This document shows positions 1-6,994 of a stretch of 28,489 nucleotides of DNA, piece by piece. This DNA is from 2-12-FULL-65-11 sp049679965. GTDB taxonomy: Bacteria; Acidobacteriota; Vicinamibacteria; Vicinamibacterales; CAVVIG01. Location of the stretch: positions 1 to 28,489 of the forward strand of contig JBAUGX010000178.1 in the NCBI GenBank assembly GCA_049679965.1, in the 5' to 3' direction. Below the pieces are notes generated by a model, which worked only from the letters and a program-made list of their open reading frames with translations, was not told the DNA's origin and searched no databases. The first letter of the stretch is position 1, and every line of letters begins with the position of its first letter. The translations under genes were made by a program, and so were the position numbers.

Positions 1-348
1 GGCGGCACCGGCACGGGCGTGGCCACCGGCGCGCCCGCGGCCGGCGGGTCGGTGTCGAGCAGGGCCCCACTCGCGCTGAAGACCAGCGGGTCGCTGCAGA
101 CACAGGTTGGCCTGGCTCTGACGCGAGAGACCGGCGGACGTTACGAAAACATCGCCATCGCCAACGCCCTGCTGACGCTGCTCCCCGAGTTTGGGCGCCG
201 GATCACGCAGACCTACTCGCGCCAGAGCAGCCAGTATCGGGTGAGTTGCGAAGGGGTCTCCGTCACGACATCGCAGGTGTCGGTGTTCACGTCGTACCCG
301 GGCGCGCGCAGCGTCTATCTGTCTCGCGACGGCCGCGTTCCGTACTAA
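1..348 (+). CDS. C-terminal fragment of a protein, possibly VWFA-related
   Basis: The reading frame is open from the first base of the window to a TAA at 346-348, so the 5' end lies outside. The visible part starts with a Gly/Ala/Thr-rich low-complexity stretch (about 25 residues), then a segment with ETGGRYENIAI followed by an amphipathic LLPEFGRRITQTY stretch and short beta-like strands. A TGG-aromatic motif followed by a helix and a closing beta strand resembles the end of the VWA domain in acidobacterial VWFA-related proteins. The next gene in the same direction, 4 nt downstream, is such a protein. No catalytic motif is visible. The VWFA assignment is inference from a weak pattern and from context; the fragment could belong to an unrelated secreted protein. 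Confidence 0.55.
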   Translation, partial: GGTGTGVATGAPAAGGSVSSRAPLALKTSGSLQTQVGLALTRETGGRYENIAIANALLTLLPEFGRRITQTYSRQSSQYRVSCEGVSVTTSQVSVFTSYPGARSVYLSRDGRVPY

Positions 349-352
349 CACC

Positions 353-2422
353 TTGGCTCAGGGCTCAACGCTCAAGGCCTACACGACCGCCCTCGTCCTC
401 CTCACCGCGGCGGCAAGCCTCCTCAGCGGGCAGCAGCCAACATTCAGAGCCCGAACCGAAGTCATCGAGGTTGACGCGGTCGTCACCGACGGCCAGGGCA
501 ACGTCGTGCGCGGCCTCACGAAGGACGACTTCACGATACTCGACGATGGGAAGCCGCAGCCGATCGCCGCGTTCACGTTCATCGACATACCGATCGAGCG
601 CGCTGCCGATCCGGCCCCAGCCGCCCTCCCCTCGCTTGCCAGTCGCCCCGGGACGGCGGTGGTCACCGCGCCGCGAGTGGAGCCGGATGTCAGCACCAAC
701 GAGCGGCCGTTTGACGGGCGGGTCTACATCCTGATCCTGGACGATCTGCACACCACGCCAGAATGGTCGCTGAAGGTCAGAACGACGGCGCGACTCTTCC
801 TCGAGCGCAGTCTAGGCGACAACGATCTGATCGCCATCGTTTATGCCAGCCGCGGGAACGCCGGCTCGGGCTTCACCAACGACCGATCCATCTTGCTCGC
901 CGCGGTCGATGCCTTCACCGGCCTTCGACCGCTCACTCCGCAAGTCGAGGGCGAGATTGCTCGCGGAGCCGCCTCTCGCCTGGGGCCCACCCTCCGCCTC
1001 GAGCGGGAGAACAATGCGGCCAGGATGCTGGGGCTCATCAGGCGGATCTCCAACTGGGCGGAGGAAACGCTGCCGGGCCGCAGAAAGGCGCTGCTGTTAT
1101 TCAGTGAAGGCGTCGAAGGGTTCACGGCTGGCGACTTCGACGGCGGCGACCTCGCCACCGGCGGCCAGGCCGAGTTTCGCGCACGGGCTCTCGAAACGAG
1201 GATTGGTGATCAGGTCAAAAACGCCATCGCCGCCGCCGCTCGCGGCAATGTCAGCATCTACCCGGTGGACGCACGCGGCCTGGACAACCTTTCCATCACG
1301 AACGGGCATCTGTTCTTGAGCGCCATGGCGAGTGAGACCGGCGGAACGCCGGTCCTCCGCATGAACGACTTCACGACGGGGTTCGAGCGCATCGTCCGTA
1401 ACGCGAGTTCATATTACGCGCTCGCGTACATGCCGCCGGCAACCGCCAAGGCAGGGACGTATCACAACATCACGGTCAAGGTGAATCGGCCCGGGCTCCA
1501 GGTTCGCGCGCGACGGGGATATGAAACACCTGACCAGCCGCGTTCGGCGCCGGTCGCACAGCCCCTCCGCGCCGGGGCGGCCTCGGCTGCCCTGACCGCC
1601 GCCATCAACAGCACCGTCCCAGCCTCGGACGTGAAACTCGCGATCTTTACGGTGTCGTTCAGGGGTCAGGGCAAGAACACATCAGTCTTAATCGGAACCG
1701 AATTGAGCAATCTGGCGCTCGGCGAGCTGGACGCGAGCGGCCGCCTGCCTGACGAAGTGGAGCTGACCGCCGTCGTCACGGGGCTGCGCAAGGTCGTCGA
1801 TAGTCGCACGAATCATCTGCGTCTTGCTCTGACACCTGAGAGGGCTCAGCAGACCGGCGGCGCCGTTCGTGTCCTCTACCGCTTCGATCTCTCGCCCGGT
1901 ACGTATCAGGTTCGTGTGGCCGTAAAGGACGGCAACAGCGGCCGCATCGGCTCGATCGTGCGCGATCTCGAAGTGCCGGATCTGGGCAACGAGAAGACGC
2001 CGCTGGCGATGAGCGGGATCGTCCTGACCTCGGCGCGGGCGACCGAGCTGGTGACGACCGGAGACGAGGAACGCCTCACATCGCTCCTTGGCACCGCGCC
2101 GGCGGCCCTTCGACAGTTTTCGCCACACGATGAGCTCGTCGTGTTCGCGGAGGTGTACGACCGCGTCAAAGCGCCGCATCAGGACGTGGTCTCGACGCGC
2201 GTGATCAATCAGGCCGGCCAGATCGTGCTCGAACGCGCCGATGCCGTCGCCCCTGTCATCAATGACGCGCAGCGCAACGACCGGGGGACGTACGAGCACC
2301 AGGTGCGACTGCCGCTGACCGATGTTCTTCCGGGTCGCTACGTGCTCAGGATCGAAGTGAGCGCACAGGTCAACCCCGGGATCCGGGTCTCCCGCGGGGT
2401 TCCGTTTACGGTCGTACCGTAG
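353..2422 (+). CDS. VWFA-related secreted protein (acidobacterial type), copy 1
   Basis: This 689-residue protein belongs by pattern to the VWFA-related acidobacterial family. A signal peptide covers about residues 1-26 (Lys8, then a TALVLLTAAASLL core). Next come a beta-rich N-terminal domain with VRGLTKDDFTILDDGK (about 52-67), a VWA-like domain (about 122-395) and a C-terminal beta-sandwich-like half rich in RVSRxVPF-type strands. In the VWA domain the usual DxSxS metal site is replaced by DDLHTT at about 130-135. Secretion to the periplasm or surface is predicted; the ligand is unknown. The start is a TTG 4 nt after the previous stop; no ATG fits before the signal peptide and no clear ribosome site is present. 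It is closely similar to the gene at 3352-5361: about 45 of 58 residues match in the segment starting QQPTFR. Confidence 0.85.
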   Translation: MAQGSTLKAYTTALVLLTAAASLLSGQQPTFRARTEVIEVDAVVTDGQGNVVRGLTKDDFTILDDGKPQPIAAFTFIDIPIERAADPAPAALPSLASRPGTAVVTAPRVEPDVSTNERPFDGRVYILILDDLHTTPEWSLKVRTTARLFLERSLGDNDLIAIVYASRGNAGSGFTNDRSILLAAVDAFTGLRPLTPQVEGEIARGAASRLGPTLRLERENNAARMLGLIRRISNWAEETLPGRRKALLLFSEGVEGFTAGDFDGGDLATGGQAEFRARALETRIGDQVKNAIAAAARGNVSIYPVDARGLDNLSITNGHLFLSAMASETGGTPVLRMNDFTTGFERIVRNASSYYALAYMPPATAKAGTYHNITVKVNRPGLQVRARRGYETPDQPRSAPVAQPLRAGAASAALTAAINSTVPASDVKLAIFTVSFRGQGKNTSVLIGTELSNLALGELDASGRLPDEVELTAVVTGLRKVVDSRTNHLRLALTPERAQQTGGAVRVLYRFDLSPGTYQVRVAVKDGNSGRIGSIVRDLEVPDLGNEKTPLAMSGIVLTSARATELVTTGDEERLTSLLGTAPAALRQFSPHDELVVFAEVYDRVKAPHQDVVSTRVINQAGQIVLERADAVAPVINDAQRNDRGTYEHQVRLPLTDVLPGRYVLRIEVSAQVNPGIRVSRGVPFTVVP

Positions 2423-2440
2423 GGCTGTATCATCCATGCG

Positions 2441-2486
2441 TGGGGTCCGACTTCAGGCGGACCAATCCGGCTGAAGCCGGATCCCA
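2441..2486. repeat. Long imperfect palindrome (REP-like) after VWFA copy 1
   Basis: Arms 2441-2456 and 2471-2486 are 16-base inverted copies with two mismatches. A nested CGGA/TCCG pair (2458-2461 with 2466-2469) sits in the loop. The arms carry the GTCCG and CTTCAG words that also occur in the palindrome at 10435-10463. It lies between the VWFA gene and the ribosome site of the next gene, so it could modulate read-through or mRNA stability. No T-tract follows it, so it is not a canonical terminator. Confidence 0.7.
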
Positions 2487-2509
2487 CGCGGGTTCATCGG
2501 GAGGCGCTC

Positions 2510-3355
2510 ATGATTCGCGGGGCCCTTCGCGCGACACCACCTCTCGCCGCATGCGGCGCCCTCGCGCTCGCAGGCGCCTTCGCGACGCCCTCGGCAGCCC
2601 AGCAGCGGCCTCCCCTCGACCTCCTTCTCGCCCGCGCGACCGACTACGTGCAGGACTTCGTCAATCGGTTCTCGAACGTGGTCGCTGAAGAACGGTACAT
2701 TCAAACGGCCCGGTACAACAGGGTTATGACCGCTCACCGCGAGCTGACGTCTGATTTTCTCCTCGTCAAGACCCCGCAGTCGGACGACTGGCTGACGTTC
2801 CGTGACGTCTTCGAAGTCGATGGAAAGGCCGTTCGCGACCGCGATGAACGCCGCCTGGGCCTGTTCTTTGAACCGGGCGGATCGGCGATCGAACGCGCGA
2901 CGCAGATTGCCATTGAGAGCGCGCGCTACAATCTCCGCCCGCGAGCAATCAACGATCCCCTTCTCGCGCTTGCGCTGCTGCAACCTCGATATCAGACACG
3001 CTTCCGATACACACTCCGCAGCATTGACAAGGGCCTCGGTCCAGACGTGTGGGCCGTCGACTTCGAAGAGCGAGAGCGGCCGAGCATCCTCGAAGGACGT
3101 ATCGGTCGAGAGCTCACGGCTAAGGGGCGATTGTGGATCGAGCGCGAGACGGGACGCATCGTCAAGACCGACCTGTCGGTGACCGGCGCCGATCATGTCG
3201 TCACGTCGTTTCGATTCGACGAGGCGTTCGGCATCAATGTGCCGGTCAGAATGGAAGAGAACTACGCCGTGGGCTTCAGTGGTCGAGGAACGGGCACGGC
3301 CACGTACGGCCGCTTCCGCCGGTTCGAGGTGAAGACCGAGGAGAAGATTCAGTGA
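2510..3355 (+). CDS. Secreted partner protein of unknown function, copy 1
   Basis: The protein has 281 residues with an N-terminal signal peptide (about residues 1-30, ending PSAAQQ). The mature part begins with an amphipathic helix (LLARATDYVQDFVNRF) followed by VVAEERYIQ, then beta-rich segments including RELTSDFLLVK, FRDVFEVDGKAVRDRDERR and GRLWIERETGRIVKTDL. The last is reminiscent of LolA/LolB-like lipoprotein-sorting folds, but that is only a suggestion. The start is well supported: ATG at 2510 with GGGAGG at 2499-2504. It sits between two VWFA-related genes, and its stop overlaps the start of the second one (GTGA at 3352-3355). The gene at 5370-6248 shares the same order of motifs and looks like a distant paralogue. 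No enzyme motif is seen. Confidence 0.75.
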   Translation: MIRGALRATPPLAACGALALAGAFATPSAAQQRPPLDLLLARATDYVQDFVNRFSNVVAEERYIQTARYNRVMTAHRELTSDFLLVKTPQSDDWLTFRDVFEVDGKAVRDRDERRLGLFFEPGGSAIERATQIAIESARYNLRPRAINDPLLALALLQPRYQTRFRYTLRSIDKGLGPDVWAVDFEERERPSILEGRIGRELTAKGRLWIERETGRIVKTDLSVTGADHVVTSFRFDEAFGINVPVRMEENYAVGFSGRGTGTATYGRFRRFEVKTEEKIQ

Positions 3356-5361
3356 GGCCACTGTCCCTCCTCGTTCTCGCTCTGCTTGTTGCCGCCGAGG
3401 TCGTGAGCGGCCAGCGGACGCCGCAGCAGCCCACTTTCAGGCTCGAAACAACGCTCTTAGAGGTCGATGCCGCCGTGACCGACCCACAGGGCAACATCGT
3501 CCGCGGCTTGACCAAGGATGACTTCACGCTTCTGGACGACGGGAAACCTCAGCCCATCTCGGCGTTCACGTTCTTCGACATCCCCGTCGGGCGAGCGCTC
3601 GAGCCCGCCTCCGCCGGGCTACGTGTCGAGCCTGACGTCAGCACCAACGAGCGGCCGTTCAACGGCCGCGTGTACATCCTGGTGCTCGACGATCTCCACA
3701 CCACGCCGGAATGGTCGTTACAAGTCCGAAACGCGGCGCGGCGCTTTCTCGAGCGCTATCTGGGCGACAACGATCTGATGACCGTCGTGTATACAAGCCG
3801 GGGGAACGTCGGGCAGGACTTCACCAACAGCCGCTCCTTGCTGCTCGCCGCCATCAGCCAATTTGCCGGGATTCGACCGCTCGAACAGGACGCGCGGCTT
3901 GGACCAACCGTGCAGCTCGCGCGGTATCAGAACGCACTGAACATGCTTCAGTCAATCCAGCGGCTGGCCGACTGGGCGGACCTTGCCTTGCCAGCCCGCC
4001 GGAAGGCGCTGCTGCTCTTCAGCGAAGGCGTCGCAGATTTCTCGCCCACGGCCTTTCAGGGCGTTGAGGTCGGCAACGACGCCAGCGAGCTTCGTTCGCT
4101 GACGGCGAACACGAGAATCGGCGAGGCCGTCCTCGACGTCATCGGGGCTTCCGCTCGCGGCAACGTCAGCATCTTTCCGGTCGACGTCCGTGGGCTTGAA
4201 GGGGTCACCATCTCGAACCTTCGAACCCAGCAGAACGCGAACGGACACCTGCTGCTCAGCGCCATGGCGAACGAAACAGGTGGCGTGCCGATCATCCGCA
4301 CGAACGATCTCGAACGCGGATTCGAACGCATCGTACTCAACAGCAGTTCCTACTACGCGCTGGCATACGAGCCGCCGGTCGGCAAGCGGCCCGAATCCTT
4401 TCACACGATCACCGTGAGAGTGAAGCGTCCGGGATTGCAGGTTCGTGCCCGAAGAGCCTATCAAACGCCGGCCGACCGCCTTCGGGCGGCACGAGGTGAG
4501 AATGCCCAACCGGCGAGTACGCCCATGAGCGGCGCTGAGGTGTCGCCCGCCCTCAACAAGGCCATCAACAGTCCCGTGCCCGCGACGGACATTCCGGTAG
4601 CGGTCTTTTCGGTACCGTTCAAAACCGAGGGCGCGACCGCATCGGTTCTTGTTGGCATAGAACTGGGCGAACTGGCGCTGGGCGAACCCGACGCGAGCGG
4701 CCGTCTCCCGAACAACGTGGAACTGAGCGCTGCTGTGACCGGCCTGCGTGAGGTCAAGGTCAGCCGGACTGACCGCGTGCGGCTGTCGTTGACGCCCGAG
4801 CGCGCGGAGCAAGCCGGCGGCGGCGTGCGGGTCCTCCACCGTTTCGACCTGCCGCCGGGCACGTACCAGCTTCGCGTTGCGGCCAAGGACGGCAACAGCG
4901 ACCGCGTCGGCTCCGTCATGCACGATCTGGTCGTGCCGGATTTCAGCAAGAGTCCGCTCGCGATGAGCGGGATCGTGCTCACCTCTGCCCGCGCAAACGA
5001 TCTGACTACAACGGGCGACGAGGAACGGCTCATCGCAGTGCTCGATGCGCCCCCCGCCGCACGGCGCCAGTTCTCACCAGACGATGAACTGCTGGTGTTC
5101 GTCGAGATCTACGATAAAGTGCTGCGCCAGGACATCATCTCGACCAGGGTCCTCGATCAGATGGGTCAGACCGTGCTGGAGAACGTCGAAACCGTCTCGA
5201 GCGAAGCTCTCCACAACGAGCGTGGCGTCTACGAGCACCAAGAGAGGCTGCGCCTTGACGATCTGGAGCCTGGGCGCTACGTGTTGAAGATTGAGGTGCG
5301 ATCCCAAGTCAACCCAGAGATCCGCGTCTCGCGCGAAGTTCCCTTTACGCTGGTGAGGTGA
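3352..5361 (+). CDS. VWFA-related secreted protein (acidobacterial type), copy 2
   Basis: This is a 669-residue paralogue of the gene at 353-2422 with the same architecture: signal peptide (about 1-20, RPLSLLVLALLVAAEVVSG), VRGLTKDDFTLLDDGK region, VWA-like domain with DDLHTT at about 113-118, and a long C-terminal beta-rich half ending in REVPFTLVR. The frame is open further upstream, but the start is placed at GTG 3352. That choice leaves a signal peptide directly at the N-terminus, overlaps the previous stop as GTGA, and has GAGGAG at 3338-3343 at good spacing. Compared with copy 1 it lacks a short Ala/Pro-rich linker before the VEPDVSTNERPF segment and differs at a few linkers. Translational coupling with the upstream partner gene is likely. 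Ligand and role are unknown. Confidence 0.85.
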   Translation: MRPLSLLVLALLVAAEVVSGQRTPQQPTFRLETTLLEVDAAVTDPQGNIVRGLTKDDFTLLDDGKPQPISAFTFFDIPVGRALEPASAGLRVEPDVSTNERPFNGRVYILVLDDLHTTPEWSLQVRNAARRFLERYLGDNDLMTVVYTSRGNVGQDFTNSRSLLLAAISQFAGIRPLEQDARLGPTVQLARYQNALNMLQSIQRLADWADLALPARRKALLLFSEGVADFSPTAFQGVEVGNDASELRSLTANTRIGEAVLDVIGASARGNVSIFPVDVRGLEGVTISNLRTQQNANGHLLLSAMANETGGVPIIRTNDLERGFERIVLNSSSYYALAYEPPVGKRPESFHTITVRVKRPGLQVRARRAYQTPADRLRAARGENAQPASTPMSGAEVSPALNKAINSPVPATDIPVAVFSVPFKTEGATASVLVGIELGELALGEPDASGRLPNNVELSAAVTGLREVKVSRTDRVRLSLTPERAEQAGGGVRVLHRFDLPPGTYQLRVAAKDGNSDRVGSVMHDLVVPDFSKSPLAMSGIVLTSARANDLTTTGDEERLIAVLDAPPAARRQFSPDDELLVFVEIYDKVLRQDIISTRVLDQMGQTVLENVETVSSEALHNERGVYEHQERLRLDDLEPGRYVLKIEVRSQVNPEIRVSREVPFTLVR

Positions 5362-5369
5362 ACTGCACC

Positions 5370-6248
5370 ATGCTTGCCCATCGAGCGGGGCTCGTGAGTG
5401 TCAGCCTGTCGGTCCTCATCACGATCACCACGCTCGCGCAACGTCGTGATCCGCCCATCGACCTGGAGACGACTCTCACGCGAGCGGGCGCTCGCGTCGA
5501 GCAGTACTACGCTCGAGCGACAAGCCTGATCTGTCGCGAGGAGCTTCGGCTCCAGCCGGTGACGGCAAGCCTGATGAACCAGGGGCCCGAGCGGCGCATC
5601 GTCTCCGAACTCCGCGTCTCGTGGGAGCCCACCGCCGAGCCAGGATCGCGGCCGGAACCGAGCATCGTGCGCCAGGTCCTCACCATCGATGGGAGGCCGC
5701 CACGGCCAGGCGACGAACCGGGGTGCCTGGACCCGAAACCGACGTCGCCAGAACCGCTGGCGGTCCTCCTCGAGCAGCACCGCGTCGACTACGTCTTCTC
5801 GCTTGCCGGCTCAAGGCGCACCGACGGCCGCGTGTCGCTGCTCATCGACTACCAGCCTCGCGCGAAACGCCCCGGCGAGGTGACATGGCGCGGCGACTGC
5901 TTCGACGCGACGGTGCCCATGGCCGGGCGGGTCTGGATTGATGCGGAAACGGGCGATGTGCTGCGGCTGGATGAGCGTCTGGTCGAAAAGTTCGAATTTC
6001 CCGTTCCGCCCGAACGAAGAAAGAAGTCTGGCCCCACATCCATGCTCATCGAGCGTGCGGAGTCGTCGGTTCGGTACGAGCGAATCCGCTTTCGTAATCC
6101 GGACGAGACCCTGATGCTGCCAGTGTCGGCAACGACATTTGCGATCGTGTACGGATCAGGCGTCCCGGCCGTGCGGACGTCTCAGCGTTTCTCGGACTGG
6201 AAGCGGTTCCTCACCGACGGGCGCCTTGTGTTTCCTACAGAACGTTGA
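5370..6248 (+). CDS. Secreted partner protein of unknown function, copy 2
   Basis: The protein has 292 residues with an N-terminal signal peptide (LVSVSLSVLITITTLAQ). Its motif order parallels the product of 2510-3355: an N-terminal helix with TLTRAGARVEQYYARATSLICREEL, then RRIVSELRVSW, VRQVLTIDGRPPRPGDE, GRVWIDAETGDVLRLDE and a C-terminal beta region. It is therefore probably a diverged paralogue of that partner. Two starts are possible: GTG at 5358, forming GTGA with the previous stop, or ATG at 5370 with GAGG at 5355-5358 upstream. The ATG is preferred because it puts the signal peptide at the N-terminus. It is the last gene of the VWFA/partner run and is followed by two REP-like palindromes. 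Function is not recognised. Confidence 0.7.
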   Translation: MLAHRAGLVSVSLSVLITITTLAQRRDPPIDLETTLTRAGARVEQYYARATSLICREELRLQPVTASLMNQGPERRIVSELRVSWEPTAEPGSRPEPSIVRQVLTIDGRPPRPGDEPGCLDPKPTSPEPLAVLLEQHRVDYVFSLAGSRRTDGRVSLLIDYQPRAKRPGEVTWRGDCFDATVPMAGRVWIDAETGDVLRLDERLVEKFEFPVPPERRKKSGPTSMLIERAESSVRYERIRFRNPDETLMLPVSATTFAIVYGSGVPAVRTSQRFSDWKRFLTDGRLVFPTER

Positions 6249-6257
6249 TGGTTCCAC

Positions 6258-6314
6258 GGTCCGCCTAAAGGCGGACCCCACGAAGACCGCACGGTCCTCC
6301 TTGAAAGGCGGACC
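6258..6314. repeat. Two REP-like palindromes in tandem
   Basis: The first copy (6258-6277) is a perfect 9-bp inverted repeat, GGTCCGCCT / AGGCGGACC, around AA. The second (6293-6314) has the same right arm and one mismatch in the left arm. Both are followed by a CCC-A/T-AC tail. The same 9-bp palindrome recurs at 6926-6945, and a variant lies inside the kinase gene at 12700-12717. They fill most of the gap between the second partner gene and the Uma2 gene. They may act as transcript-end structures for the upstream run. Confidence 0.75.
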
Positions 6315-6336
6315 CTACAAGCGGTTTTGACGATGG

Positions 6337-6357
6337 TACAATCCGTGCTCACGGAGG
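6337..6357 (+). promoter_or_regulatory. Possible -10 box and ribosome site of the Uma2 gene
   Basis: TACAAT at 6337-6342 resembles a sigma-70 -10 box, but no convincing -35 box is seen at normal spacing. GGAGG at 6353-6357 is a strong ribosome site for GTG 6363 or GTG 6366. Together they argue that translation does not begin at the in-frame ATG 6333, which lies before the proposed -10 box. The ribosome site is the stronger of the two calls. Confidence 0.4.
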
Positions 6358-6365
6358 GCCAGGTG

Positions 6366-6920
6366 GTGCAGGGACATTCCTCGACCAAACTCACCTACGC
6401 CGATTACGTGCTGCTCCCGGACGATGGCCTCAGGCACGAGATCATCGAGGGAGAGCACTACGTGACGCCGTCGCCATCGATGCGGCATCAGCGTATCTCC
6501 GGGCGGTTGTTCAACTTAATCCAGAATCATCTGGATACGCGAAGGGCCGGCGGCGAGGTCTTCTGCGCACCCTTCGACGTCCTACTGTCCCACCTCAACG
6601 TCCTCGTGCCGGATCTGGCCTACATCTCCGCCGAGCGCGCGCGGATCATCACGTTGAAGAATGTGCAAGGTGCACCCGATCTCGTGGTGGAAATTCTCTC
6701 ACCCAGCACGAAGTCGCGAGACCAGCGTCTGAAGCGCGACGTGTACGAGCGAACCGGGGTCGAGGAGTACTGGGTGGTCGATCCCGACAAGGACTTTATC
6801 GACGTGCATCGACGGATGGCCGGCGAGTTTGGACCACCAATCCGGTACCGTCGCGGCGAAACGTTGACGACTCCCCTGCTGCCGGGTCTCGAACTTCCGC
6901 TGGACAAGGTCTTCGCGTAG
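6366..6920 (+). CDS. Uma2 family protein (PD-(D/E)XK nuclease fold)
   Basis: The product of 184 residues matches the Uma2 family (DUF820), a restriction-endonuclease-like fold whose biological role is largely unknown. The N-terminus has the typical LTYADYVLLPDDGLRHEIIEGEHYVTPSPS run (split here: LTYADYVLLPDD, HEIIEGE, VTPSPS). The core has VPDLAYI, then PDLVVEILSPST, then KRDVYERTGVEEYWVVDP, which supply the Asp, Glu-x-x and Lys positions expected of the active site. The frame is open from TTG 6327 with an ATG at 6333, but GGAGG at 6353-6357 and the family's usual N-terminus favour GTG 6366. No toxin or partner gene is adjacent. It is bracketed by identical REP-like palindromes at both ends (6258-6277 and 6926-6945), and it faces the tldE gene. 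Confidence 0.85.
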   Translation: MQGHSSTKLTYADYVLLPDDGLRHEIIEGEHYVTPSPSMRHQRISGRLFNLIQNHLDTRRAGGEVFCAPFDVLLSHLNVLVPDLAYISAERARIITLKNVQGAPDLVVEILSPSTKSRDQRLKRDVYERTGVEEYWVVDPDKDFIDVHRRMAGEFGPPIRYRRGETLTTPLLPGLELPLDKVFA

Positions 6921-6925
6921 CACAA

Positions 6926-6945
6926 GGTCCGCCTAAAGGCGGACC
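6926..6945. terminator. REP-like palindrome, possible Uma2 terminator
   Basis: A perfect 9-bp inverted repeat (GGTCCGCCT / AGGCGGACC around AA) starts 5 bases after the Uma2 stop. It is identical to the palindrome at 6258-6277. It is followed by CCCACTTTT, so the T-run is offset from the stem; terminator function is plausible but not clear. It lies between convergent genes. Confidence 0.5.
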
Positions 6946-6949
6946 CCAC

Positions 6950-6994
6950 TTTTGAGTCTTCAGTCTTCAGTTTTGAGTCTTAACTTTTGAGTTT
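6950..6994. repeat. Short AT-rich direct repeats between convergent genes
   Basis: TTTTGAGTCTT occurs exactly at 6950-6960 and 6971-6981, with a partial third copy at 6985-6994. CAGTCTTCAG lies between the first two. The base composition is strikingly AT-rich against a high-GC background. Read on the minus strand, the block gives A-rich text directly after the tldE stop codon at 6995-6997; read on the plus strand, it provides T-rich text after the palindrome at 6926-6945. A bidirectional transcript end is possible. Confidence 0.65.

Noticed and set aside
3133..3351. Upstream extension of the second VWFA gene
   Set aside because: It overlaps the partner gene in another frame and would bury the signal peptide; GTG 3352 has a ribosome site and a GTGA junction.
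6366..6920. Uma2 gene as a toxin of a toxin-antitoxin pair
   Set aside because: No small partner gene lies beside it; the neighbours are repeats and the unrelated tldE gene.
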